From positions 620,001 to 684,000 of the forward strand of contig NZ_FOLN01000001.1 of the NCBI RefSeq assembly GCF_900112395.1: DNA of 64,000 nucleotides. The letters are read 5' to 3'. The notes below the pieces were generated by a model. That model ran no database searches. It worked only from the letters and a program-made list of their open reading frames with translations, and was not told the origin of the DNA. This document shows, piece by piece, positions 28,759-36,898 of the stretch (position 1 is its first letter; each line of letters starts with the position of its first letter). Origin of the DNA: Algibacter lectus. GTDB lineage: Bacteria > Bacteroidota > Bacteroidia > Flavobacteriales > Flavobacteriaceae. A program made the position numbers and the translations under genes.

Positions 28759-29919
28759 ATGGAAAAAAGCAAAATTTCAGACCCATTCAAAAAAGCAAGA
28801 CTTGAAAAAGGTTTTGGAAAAATGAATGACCAAAACGATCCTGTAACAATGATTTTAGGTCATAAAGATGTTCGTAAATCTGCTCATAATTGGAAAACAT
28901 TTCAATCTGGAGGAGAAGAAGTTGGCAGAATTGTAGTTCCTTCTGAAGTTCATATTAGAGACACGCGTCAAATTCCTTTTGAAGTGGATCCGCCAGAACA
29001 TAAAGGCTATAGAGATATAGTAGAACCTTGGTTTAAGCGCCCTTTAGAAGCAAAATATCAAGAAAACCTATCTCAAATCATTAACAATGTAGTTGATGAA
29101 GCATTATCAAAAGAAACAATTGAAGTTGTTGAAGAATTTGCTTTAAAACTACAATCTAGAGCCTTAACTATATTATTAAATGTGCCTCCGGAAAAAGCAG
29201 ATTTATGGATTTCTTGGGGAACTCATGTATTTAGAAGCGAAGACACTGCACTAGATAGTAGTAAAGCTAATATTTTATATGATTATATTGATGCAGAATT
29301 AGATAAAGCTATTGCTAACCCTGGAAATGATTTGTACTCTGTACTATTGGCTTCAGAAAATAATGGTACAAAATTAACTAAGGAAGAAGCAAAAGGAGTC
29401 ATGATTTTAACCTTTGCAGGAGGTAGAGATACGGTTATTAATGCAGTAACAAACTCCATAGCTTATTTTGCAGAGCATCCGCAAGCTTTAGAGCGTTTGC
29501 GTGATGAGCCTGAAATAATGAACACTGCCATCGAAGAACTTATACGTTACTTCTCGCCATTAACACAAATGGGACGCGTTGTTACAGAAGACACTCAAGT
29601 TTGTGAGCATGCTTTAAAAGCACAAAGCAGAATATCTATGTGTTGGGCTTCGGCAAATAGAGATGAGCGTGTTTTTGAAAAAGCAAACGAGGTGGTTTTA
29701 GACCGAAAAGTAAATCCGCATGTTGCTTTTGGATTCGGAACTCATAACTGTTTAGGTGCCACTCACGCGCGTCAAATTATGAGAATTTTGTTAACTGTAC
29801 TTACACAAAAAGTAAAATCTATGGAGATTTTAGATTGTGAAGAAAACATAGAAAATCTTGATGAATTTAAGCGTAAAGTTGGCTTTGATAGTATTCAAGT
29901 AAAATTTAATAAACTCTAA
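28759..29919 (+). CDS. Cytochrome P450, 6-O-methyl-galactose demethylase type
   Basis: The start at ATG 28759 is chosen over a TTG 18 bases upstream. This is a soluble bacterial P450 of 386 aa. The I-helix motif is AGGRDT (220-225), ExxR is Glu260-Arg263, and the haem loop FGFGTHNCLG has thiolate Cys331. A [2Fe-2S] ferredoxin and a FAD reductase follow directly, giving a complete class I electron chain. Marine flavobacterial P450s in the same gene context (Formosa, Zobellia) are known to oxidatively demethylate 6-O-methyl-D-galactose from porphyran, giving D-galactose and formaldehyde. The same role is assigned here from context and layout rather than from a sequence search. Confidence 0.9.
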   Translation: MEKSKISDPFKKARLEKGFGKMNDQNDPVTMILGHKDVRKSAHNWKTFQSGGEEVGRIVVPSEVHIRDTRQIPFEVDPPEHKGYRDIVEPWFKRPLEAKYQENLSQIINNVVDEALSKETIEVVEEFALKLQSRALTILLNVPPEKADLWISWGTHVFRSEDTALDSSKANILYDYIDAELDKAIANPGNDLYSVLLASENNGTKLTKEEAKGVMILTFAGGRDTVINAVTNSIAYFAEHPQALERLRDEPEIMNTAIEELIRYFSPLTQMGRVVTEDTQVCEHALKAQSRISMCWASANRDERVFEKANEVVLDRKVNPHVAFGFGTHNCLGATHARQIMRILLTVLTQKVKSMEILDCEENIENLDEFKRKVGFDSIQVKFNKL

Positions 29920-29931
29920 AAAAAAACGAAA

Positions 29932-30240
29932 ATGGCTAAAATAACATTTATAACAAGTGATGGAAATACAACAATTGTAGAAGGTTCTACAGGGTCTGTG
30001 ATGGAATTAGCAGTTCAAAATAAAATTAAAGGTATTGATGGCGACTGCGGTGGCGTTTGCTCATGCGCAACTTGCCATGTACATGTTAATCCAGAACAAT
30101 GGGACAAAACGGGAGCGCCTGATGAACTTGAAAATGATATGCTAGAATTTGATGATAACGTAAGTGAATACAGTCGTTTATCTTGTCAAATGAAAGTTAG
30201 TGAAGATCTAGACGGACTTATCTTAACCGTTGCTAAATAA
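29932..30240 (+). CDS. [2Fe-2S] ferredoxin, adrenodoxin/putidaredoxin type
   Basis: A 102-aa electron carrier. Cluster ligands are Cys39, Cys45, Cys48 and Cys85 in the spacing C-x5-C-x2-C-xn-C (CGGVCSCATC, then LSCQMKV); Cys43 is an extra cysteine. This is the vertebrate/bacterial P450-partner type rather than the plant type. It sits 12 bases after the P450 and 7 bases before the reductase ATG, so the three form one redox unit in the cytosol. Confidence 0.93.
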   Translation: MAKITFITSDGNTTIVEGSTGSVMELAVQNKIKGIDGDCGGVCSCATCHVHVNPEQWDKTGAPDELENDMLEFDDNVSEYSRLSCQMKVSEDLDGLILTVAK

Positions 30241-30247
30241 CATTTTA

Positions 30248-31495
30248 ATGAGCAGCACAACACAAAATAAGGTTTGTATAGTAATTGGAGCAAGTCATGC
30301 CGGTGTTAATTTTGCCTTTGCACTTCGAAGAGAAGGTTGGGAAGGAGAAATTATCCTGTATGATAACGATAAGGAATTCCCTTATCATCGTCCACCACTT
30401 TCTAAAGCCTATTTGACTAGTGAAGAAGGAACGGAACAAAGTTTATTATTTCCGAAGGAAAACTATAAAACCGATAACATTGTTTTAAAATTAGGTATCG
30501 CTGTAAACACTATAAACAAAGAAGAAAAAACAATTACTCTCGCTAATGGCAGCGTACAACAGTATGATAAATTAGTAATTGCAACAGGCGCTCGACCGTT
30601 CATCCCTCCTATTCAAGGTCTAGATTTGGCAAAAAACGTTTTTCCAATGCGTACTGCTGAAGATGCTATTAATATTAGAAAAACCATAAATAACTCACTT
30701 ACAAAAAGAGCTGTAATTATTGGTGGAGGATATATAGGTTTAGAAACCGCCGCATCATTAAAAAAACTAGGTGCAGATGTTGTTGTTTTAGAAAGAGAAG
30801 AACGTGTTTTAGCCCGAGTTACAGCACCAGTAATGTCAGACTTTTTCACGCAATTACATCAAAATAATGGTGTTAAAGTTCTCACTAGAAAAAATGTAGT
30901 TTCTATTGAAAACAAAGATGATCACAACGTTGTGGTTTGTGATGATGGCACTAAATTAAATGCCGATTTAATTGTTGTTGGCGTTGGTATTAAAGTGAAT
31001 AGTGAACTCGCTCAAAATGCCGGAATTGTCATTGAAAACGGTATTAAAGTAGATGAAACCGCCAAAACGAATGATCCTAATATTTATGCTATTGGCGATT
31101 GTACGTATCATTTTAATCCGCATTACAAATATCATTTGCGTTTAGAATCTGTTCAAAATGCGGTAGACCAAGCTAAAGCTGCAGCAAAAGCCATTTGTGA
31201 GCAAGAAGTAGTATACGATACCATTCCTTGGTTTTGGTCGGATCAATTCGATGTAAAACTTCAAATTGTAGGTCTTTCAAAAGGTTATAATCAGATTATT
31301 ATACGCCAAGAAGAAGCCGAAAACAGCTTTTCAACCTGGTACTTTAAAGACGACGAATTACTAGCTGTAGACGCCGTTAATTTTGCCAAAGCTTATGTGT
31401 TGGGAACAAAATTCATCAAATCAAAACAAAAACTAGACAAATCTAAAATCTCAGATTTATCCATACCATTTAAACCAAACAGCTTTTTAGCTTAA
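30248..31495 (+). CDS. FAD-dependent ferredoxin reductase
   Basis: The start at ATG 30248 follows the ferredoxin stop by seven bases; an upstream TTG would overlap the ferredoxin gene. This 415-aa protein has an N-terminal FAD-binding GASHAG (14-19), HRPPLSK typical of putidaredoxin-reductase-like enzymes, an NAD(P)H-binding GGGYIG (159-164), and the second FAD motif IYAIGDCT. It passes electrons from NAD(P)H to the ferredoxin for the P450. A C-terminal reductase domain (WFWSDQFD) is complete. Confidence 0.93.
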   Translation: MSSTTQNKVCIVIGASHAGVNFAFALRREGWEGEIILYDNDKEFPYHRPPLSKAYLTSEEGTEQSLLFPKENYKTDNIVLKLGIAVNTINKEEKTITLANGSVQQYDKLVIATGARPFIPPIQGLDLAKNVFPMRTAEDAINIRKTINNSLTKRAVIIGGGYIGLETAASLKKLGADVVVLEREERVLARVTAPVMSDFFTQLHQNNGVKVLTRKNVVSIENKDDHNVVVCDDGTKLNADLIVVGVGIKVNSELAQNAGIVIENGIKVDETAKTNDPNIYAIGDCTYHFNPHYKYHLRLESVQNAVDQAKAAAKAICEQEVVYDTIPWFWSDQFDVKLQIVGLSKGYNQIIIRQEEAENSFSTWYFKDDELLAVDAVNFAKAYVLGTKFIKSKQKLDKSKISDLSIPFKPNSFLA

Positions 31496-31507
31496 AAAAA
31501 TAAAATT

Positions 31508-32623
31508 ATGCCTATTACATCAAAAGCAGCCATTGCAAAGGGAGACGGCACTTTCATTATTGATACCGTAACCGTTGCAGATCCTAAACCAGATGAAGTT
31601 ATCGTTAAAATAAAAGCTGCTGGTTTATGCCATACAGATCACGATTCTCTAAACTGGGGAAAACCTATTGTTATGGGGCATGAAGGCGCCGGACTTGTTA
31701 CCGCAATAGGTAGCGCTGTTTCGAGCGTAAATGTAGGCGATGCTGTTATTTTAAATTGGGCTACTCCTTGCATGACGTGTTTTCAGTGTCAAGAAGGAAA
31801 CCAACATATTTGCGAAAACAACTCCCCAGTAACCGCTGGTGGCAATGGTTATACACCAGGTCATGCTCATATAGAAGGCACACTTTGGGACAACAACCCT
31901 ATCGAGCGTTCATTTAATATAGGTACCATTTCAGAATATACTTTAGTAAAAGAATCCGCTTGCGTAAAGATTGAAAATAATATACCAATGCCTTCCGCAA
32001 GTATTATAAGCTGTGGTGTTATGACGGGTTATGGCTCGGTAGTAAATTCTGCAAAACTTCAAGCTGGTAGTTCGGCTGTTGTTTTAGGCACAGGAGGTGT
32101 TGGCCTTAACGTTATTCAAGGTGCCAGAATATCTGGTGCAGCTAAAATTATTGCTATCGATATCAATCAGGAGCGATTAGAAATGGCAAAACAATTTGGC
32201 GCAACTCACACTATATTGGCCGATAAAAATGATACAGGTTTAATAAAAGCTTCGGAAGAAGTTAAAAAAATGACCAACGGTAGAGGTGCCGATTATGCTT
32301 TTGAATGTACCGCCATTCCAGAATTAGGAGCTGCACCTTTAGCCATGGTTAGAAATGCAGGAACAGCAGTTCAAGTAAGTGGTATCGAGCAAGAGATCAC
32401 TATCGATATGAGATTGTTTGAATGGGATAAAATCTACATTAACCCTTTGTACGGTAAATGTCGCCCGCAAATAGACTTCCCTAAATTAACAAACCTCTAT
32501 GATAAAGGAGATTTAATGTTAGATGAAATGATTACGCGAACCTATCCGTTAGAAAATTTACAACAGGCATTTGATGATATGCTTACTGGTAAAAACGCAA
32601 AAGGTGTTATTGTTTTTGAATAA
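31508..32623 (+). CDS. Zinc-dependent alcohol dehydrogenase
   Basis: A 371-aa medium-chain dehydrogenase. Catalytic zinc ligands are Cys41, His58 and Cys169. Structural zinc ligands are Cys88, Cys91, Cys94 and Cys102. The NAD-binding GTGGVG spans 194-199. It resembles class III alcohol dehydrogenases, and formaldehyde oxidation after P450 demethylation is an attractive idea. Bacteroidota generally lack glutathione, and some flavobacterial homologues beside this P450 may prefer other alcohols, so a sugar or aryl alcohol role is also open. It lies 12 bases after the reductase. Confidence 0.88.
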   Translation: MPITSKAAIAKGDGTFIIDTVTVADPKPDEVIVKIKAAGLCHTDHDSLNWGKPIVMGHEGAGLVTAIGSAVSSVNVGDAVILNWATPCMTCFQCQEGNQHICENNSPVTAGGNGYTPGHAHIEGTLWDNNPIERSFNIGTISEYTLVKESACVKIENNIPMPSASIISCGVMTGYGSVVNSAKLQAGSSAVVLGTGGVGLNVIQGARISGAAKIIAIDINQERLEMAKQFGATHTILADKNDTGLIKASEEVKKMTNGRGADYAFECTAIPELGAAPLAMVRNAGTAVQVSGIEQEITIDMRLFEWDKIYINPLYGKCRPQIDFPKLTNLYDKGDLMLDEMITRTYPLENLQQAFDDMLTGKNAKGVIVFE

Positions 32624-32639
32624 AAAAATTTAATTGAAA

Positions 32640-33506
32640 ATGAAAAAACTCTATATAGTATTATTTACTTGTACATTATTTAACAGCTTGTTATATGCGC
32701 AAACACCTGCTCCGGAAGGAAAAAAATGGGTAAAAATCGATAATCTTTCCGATGAATTTGATGGAAAAAAATTAGATAATAAAAAATGGATAGGCGATCC
32801 TGAAAAGCATCCAGACTTCGGATGGATTGGAAGACCTCCTGCCCTTTTCAAAGAAAGCTCTATAAAAGTCAACAAAGGTTTCATGGAAATTGAAGTTGGA
32901 AAATTAGATAAAACCATCACTAGCCTAAAATATAAAACACCATCCATTTACAACTATTACGGTGGTATCATTAGAGCGGTTCAACCTATTTCATACGGTC
33001 ATTATTTTGAATCTAAATTCAAAATGAGTAAAACCGAAATGGGCGGTGGCTTTTGGTTAATGTCTAGAAATAATTGTGGTAAAAAACACGAAATAGACAT
33101 TACAGAATCTGTTGGAAGTGTATCGCCTCTAGCTAAAGACTGGGGAAAAATTTGGGACAAAATAATGCATTCTAATACCATTTTTAGAAAAACAGAATGT
33201 AACGAAGCTACTAGAAGTCAAGACATGATAATTCCTGATGTTAAAAATTCTGATAAATTCTATACGTATGGTTGTTGGTGGAAAAGTCCAACCGAACTGT
33301 TATTCTATCTCGATGGAAAACATGTATATACCATAAAACCACCTGTAGATTTTGATCAACAACTCTTCATTCATTTTTCTATTGAAAGTTACGACTGGAA
33401 TCCAATTCCTGAAGATGGCGGAAAAGTTGCTAGTGCAAACAAAGAAGACCGAACTGCTTTCATTGATTATATAAGAACTTATAAGTTAGTAGATTCAAAA
33501 GACTAA
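32640..33506 (+). CDS. GH16 endo-galactanase (porphyranase/agarase type)
   Basis: The start at ATG 32640 gives a clean signal peptide ending near LLYAQ. This 288-aa single-domain GH16 carries the beta-bulge catalytic motif HEIDITE with nucleophile Glu151, Asp153 and acid/base Glu156. The start PEGKKWVKIDNLSDEFDG is usual for Bacteroidota agarases and porphyranases, and Trp-rich strands line the cleft (GGGFWLMSRN, YGCWW). It is placed between the demethylation genes and a GH2 gene. Porphyranase or agarase specificity cannot be fixed by eye. Confidence 0.9.
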   Translation: MKKLYIVLFTCTLFNSLLYAQTPAPEGKKWVKIDNLSDEFDGKKLDNKKWIGDPEKHPDFGWIGRPPALFKESSIKVNKGFMEIEVGKLDKTITSLKYKTPSIYNYYGGIIRAVQPISYGHYFESKFKMSKTEMGGGFWLMSRNNCGKKHEIDITESVGSVSPLAKDWGKIWDKIMHSNTIFRKTECNEATRSQDMIIPDVKNSDKFYTYGCWWKSPTELLFYLDGKHVYTIKPPVDFDQQLFIHFSIESYDWNPIPEDGGKVASANKEDRTAFIDYIRTYKLVDSKD

Positions 33507-33531
33507 AACTTCAAATAAAATAGTATACAAA

Positions 33532-36033
33532 ATGAAAAAATACGCATCAATCATAATCTTAATTTGTACCATTAACTTGTTAACGGCTCAAAGTAGAACC
33601 GTTGAAATTCTAAAAGACTGGAAGTTTTCTAATTACGATTATGGAGCGGCTTTTCAAGAAAATTTTGATGATGCGGAATGGGAAAACGTTACCGTACCTC
33701 ATGATTGGGCAGTAAAAGAAGATTTTAACTTCACCCATGATATCCAACTAACCATGGTGATTCAAGATGGTGAAACCAAGCCAAAATATAGAACAGGAAG
33801 AACAGGTGCTTTACCTTATGTCGGTATTGGATGGTATAGAACAAAACATACTATTTCGGCAGCCGATTTAGAGGAAAAGGTTCAATTGATGTTCGATGGA
33901 GCCATGAGTAATGCTAAGGTTTACGTAAACGGCAAATATGTTGGTGAGCGCCCATTTGGTTATATTTCTTTCTACTTTGATATTACTAAATTCTTAAAAC
34001 CCGGAGATAACACCATTGCTGTTAGGTTAGAAAACTTCAATAGTCAATCGCGTTGGTATCCTGGTGCTGGTTTGTACAGAAAAGTATCAATCACTAAAAT
34101 GAATAAAACCCATATTAAAACATGGGGAACCTTTGTTAGCACACCTCAAATCACTAAAAAACAGGCTTTAGTACATTTAGATTTAGAAGTTTTAGGTGAA
34201 GGTGATTACACGCTGTTAAATGAAATTATCGATCCAAACGGAAAACAAATTACACAAAGTTCAAAATCTATTTCTCTAAATGGCGAAGAGAAACTATCTG
34301 AAGATTTTAAAGTTACAAAACCGCAACTTTGGGATATTAAAACACCTCATCTTTATAAATTAAAAACGTCAATTTTAAAAAATGGAAACCTAGTTGATTC
34401 TTATATTACTAATTTCGGAATTAGAAGTATTCGTTTTGAACTAGACGGCTTTTATTTAAACGATAAAAAAACACGGTTTAAAGGCGTGAATATGCATCAT
34501 GATTTCGGGCCTGTAGGTGCGGCTTTTCATAAGGAATTATTTGTGCGTCAAATGAAAAAGATGAAAGAAATGGGCGTAAATGCTATTCGATTTTCTCATA
34601 ACCCGCCTGCTCCTGAAGCTTTAGATATTTGTGATGAAATGGGTATTCTAGCCATTGATGAGGCTTTTGATGAATGGCAATTAGGCAAGGTTTTAAATGG
34701 GTATTCTAAACAATTCGATTTATGGGCTAAAAAAGATCTTAGCGACATGATTTTAAGAGATAGAAATCACCCAAGTATCATTATGTGGAGTATTGGAAAT
34801 GAAATTATGGAGCAATACCAACATGACCCTAATAACATTACTGCTTACCTAAATGATATTGTAAAAACACTAGATACCACTCGTGCTACTACCGCTGGCT
34901 TTAACTCCGCTAATAATGCTTTAGAAAGTGGTATGGCAGCTACAGTTGATGTGGCTGGATTTAATTATAAACCGGGGATTTATCATAAAATAAGAGAACA
35001 TTATCCAAATTTAAAGTTTTATGCAAGTGAAACAGGAGGTGCGTTAAGTACTAGAAACTCCTATAAATTCCCTGTAGTTTTTGATACGCTACAAAATAAA
35101 AGAGGAACCTCTGTAAATACAGAATTGTATGCTGATGGTCAACCAGGAAACTATGAGAACACCAATGTACCTTGGGGATATGCACCATACAAAGAATTAG
35201 CCTCACAAGAATATAACGATTTTGTTTATGGTGATTTTATTTGGACGGGTTACGATTATTTAGGCGAACCATCTCCATACCACACAGCAAAATCAAGAAG
35301 TTCTTACTTTGCTCCTGTTGATATGGTAGGTTTAGAAAAAGACAAATTCTATTTATACAAAAGCGAATGGAATGAAGATGCTGAAGTTTTACATGTCTTC
35401 CCGCATTGGTCACTCCCTGAAATGACAGGTAAAGAAATCCCTGTGGTTTGCTATACCACTTACGACAAAGCTGAACTGTTTGTAAACGGCAAAAGTTATG
35501 GTATCAAAACGAAAGAAAAACCACTTGTACCAGAATTTCTAGCTAAAGACATAAAAAAAGAAGCTTCGGGTGGTACAACTATGGCTCAGTTAAAAGCCTA
35601 TGCCATGGTTTGGGAACATGTTGTTTACGAGCCTGGTGAAGTTAAAGTTGTTGGATATAACAAAAAAGGTAAGAAAGTAGCAGAAACTAAACGAGTTACT
35701 CCTGGCAAACCTCATCATATTCATATTAAAAATGAAGTACAAAAAATAAACGATGGTGAAGTTGCCGTGTACGTGGTTTCGGTTGTAGACAAAGACGGAA
35801 ATTTAAACCCACATTACAACAAAACCATGAGTATTGAAGTTAGTGGTGCCGCTCAATTTTTAGCATCAGGAAATGGAGATCCAACCAATGTACAAAACCT
35901 ATCGAAACCTACTAGAGATTTTTTTAACGGACAAGCTGTTATTTATGTACAATCCAAATCAAAAGGAGCCATTGTATTAAAAACAGTTTCAGGTGAGTTA
36001 GAAGGCACAAATACAGCAGTTATTGTAAACTAA
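33532..36033 (+). CDS. GH2 beta-galactosidase, DUF4982 type
   Basis: An 833-aa secreted retaining glycosidase with a signal peptide ending near LLTAQ (about 20). The sugar-binding domain holds PHDWA and WYPGAGLYRKV. The barrel has acid/base Glu424 (WSIGNE) and nucleophile Glu500 (FYASETGG). A DUF4982-like module follows (AELFVNGKSYG), then a C-terminal Ig-like domain. It is closely parallel to the protein at 5639-8128, including the GYS...FD.W.KKDL stretch. As it shares an operon with the demethylation genes it may be tuned to methylated or recently demethylated galactose ends. Confidence 0.92.
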   Translation: MKKYASIIILICTINLLTAQSRTVEILKDWKFSNYDYGAAFQENFDDAEWENVTVPHDWAVKEDFNFTHDIQLTMVIQDGETKPKYRTGRTGALPYVGIGWYRTKHTISAADLEEKVQLMFDGAMSNAKVYVNGKYVGERPFGYISFYFDITKFLKPGDNTIAVRLENFNSQSRWYPGAGLYRKVSITKMNKTHIKTWGTFVSTPQITKKQALVHLDLEVLGEGDYTLLNEIIDPNGKQITQSSKSISLNGEEKLSEDFKVTKPQLWDIKTPHLYKLKTSILKNGNLVDSYITNFGIRSIRFELDGFYLNDKKTRFKGVNMHHDFGPVGAAFHKELFVRQMKKMKEMGVNAIRFSHNPPAPEALDICDEMGILAIDEAFDEWQLGKVLNGYSKQFDLWAKKDLSDMILRDRNHPSIIMWSIGNEIMEQYQHDPNNITAYLNDIVKTLDTTRATTAGFNSANNALESGMAATVDVAGFNYKPGIYHKIREHYPNLKFYASETGGALSTRNSYKFPVVFDTLQNKRGTSVNTELYADGQPGNYENTNVPWGYAPYKELASQEYNDFVYGDFIWTGYDYLGEPSPYHTAKSRSSYFAPVDMVGLEKDKFYLYKSEWNEDAEVLHVFPHWSLPEMTGKEIPVVCYTTYDKAELFVNGKSYGIKTKEKPLVPEFLAKDIKKEASGGTTMAQLKAYAMVWEHVVYEPGEVKVVGYNKKGKKVAETKRVTPGKPHHIHIKNEVQKINDGEVAVYVVSVVDKDGNLNPHYNKTMSIEVSGAAQFLASGNGDPTNVQNLSKPTRDFFNGQAVIYVQSKSKGAIVLKTVSGELEGTNTAVIVN

Positions 36034-36042
36034 GCAAGCAGT

Positions 36043-36846
36043 ATGGAATCAAAATTTAGAACTACAGAACTATCCAACCCAGAATTTGAAAGTAATAATC
36101 TTCGATTTATAACGGTAAAAACGCCTAATTTAAGAGGTCGTGGCGATATTTGTGTATTTGTACCACCAATGAAGAATCTTAAAGATATTCCTATTGTAAC
36201 ATTATTGCATGGTGTTTATGGAAGTGCTTGGATTTGGACGCACAAAGCTGGTGTTCATTTTACGGCATTAAAAATGATGGAACTTGGTATCTTAAAGCCT
36301 ATGGTTATTGCTATGCCTTCGGATGGCTTATGGGGCGATGGTTCTGCATATTTACCACACAATAGTAAAAACTTTGAAAACTGGATCGTTGAAGATGTAA
36401 ATAACGCTATTATTGAAAATATTGATTGTACGAGTACTAAATCTGATTTGTTCATCTCAGGGTTATCTATGGGTGGCTATGGCGCTTTACGTTTAGGAGC
36501 AAAACATCCAGAAACTTATAGTGCTATTTCCGGACATTCTTCCATAACCGATATTACACAAATGCATTTATTTGTGGAAGAAGATGAAGCCCTTTACACC
36601 GAGAAAGAGCAAACAGAAACTTCTGTTTTGGATATGATACTAAGTAATAAAAACAACTTGCCGCCTACCCGATTTGATTGTGGTAAAGATGACCTCTTAA
36701 TTGAACATAACAGAAAACTTCACAACCAATTAATAGCACAAAAAATCCCTCATGTCTATGAGGAATTTGAAGGAGCTCATGAATGGCCTTATTGGCAAGA
36801 GCATATTAAAAAGTCCTTGTTATTTTTCAATAATATTAATACTTAA
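36043..36846 (+). CDS. Putative esterase, alpha/beta hydrolase (esterase D type)
   Basis: A 267-aa cytosolic protein without a signal peptide. The nucleophile elbow GLSMGG has Ser142, the acid lies in GKDD (Asp216/217), and His246 lies in GAHEW. It belongs to the esterase D/putative-esterase group (PF00756 type), which includes S-formylglutathione hydrolase. In a P450 demethylase operon a step in formaldehyde handling is possible; deacylation of a sugar is the other option. It lies nine bases after the GH2 stop and ends the operon before a bidirectional hairpin terminator. Confidence 0.85.
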   Translation: MESKFRTTELSNPEFESNNLRFITVKTPNLRGRGDICVFVPPMKNLKDIPIVTLLHGVYGSAWIWTHKAGVHFTALKMMELGILKPMVIAMPSDGLWGDGSAYLPHNSKNFENWIVEDVNNAIIENIDCTSTKSDLFISGLSMGGYGALRLGAKHPETYSAISGHSSITDITQMHLFVEEDEALYTEKEQTETSVLDMILSNKNNLPPTRFDCGKDDLLIEHNRKLHNQLIAQKIPHVYEEFEGAHEWPYWQEHIKKSLLFFNNINT

Positions 36847-36852
36847 TTTTTA

Positions 36853-36886
36853 ATGCTCCTGAAAGCTTGAAAACCTTCAGGAGCAT
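36853..36886. terminator. Bidirectional hairpin terminator between convergent operons
   Basis: An 11-bp perfect stem, ATGCTCCTGAA (36853-36863) with TTCAGGAGCAT (36876-36886), has a 12-base loop and AT-rich flanks on both sides. It sits between the esterase stop and the GH2 stop of the opposing operon. Confidence 0.75.
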
Positions 36887-36898
36887 AAATTATATTAA

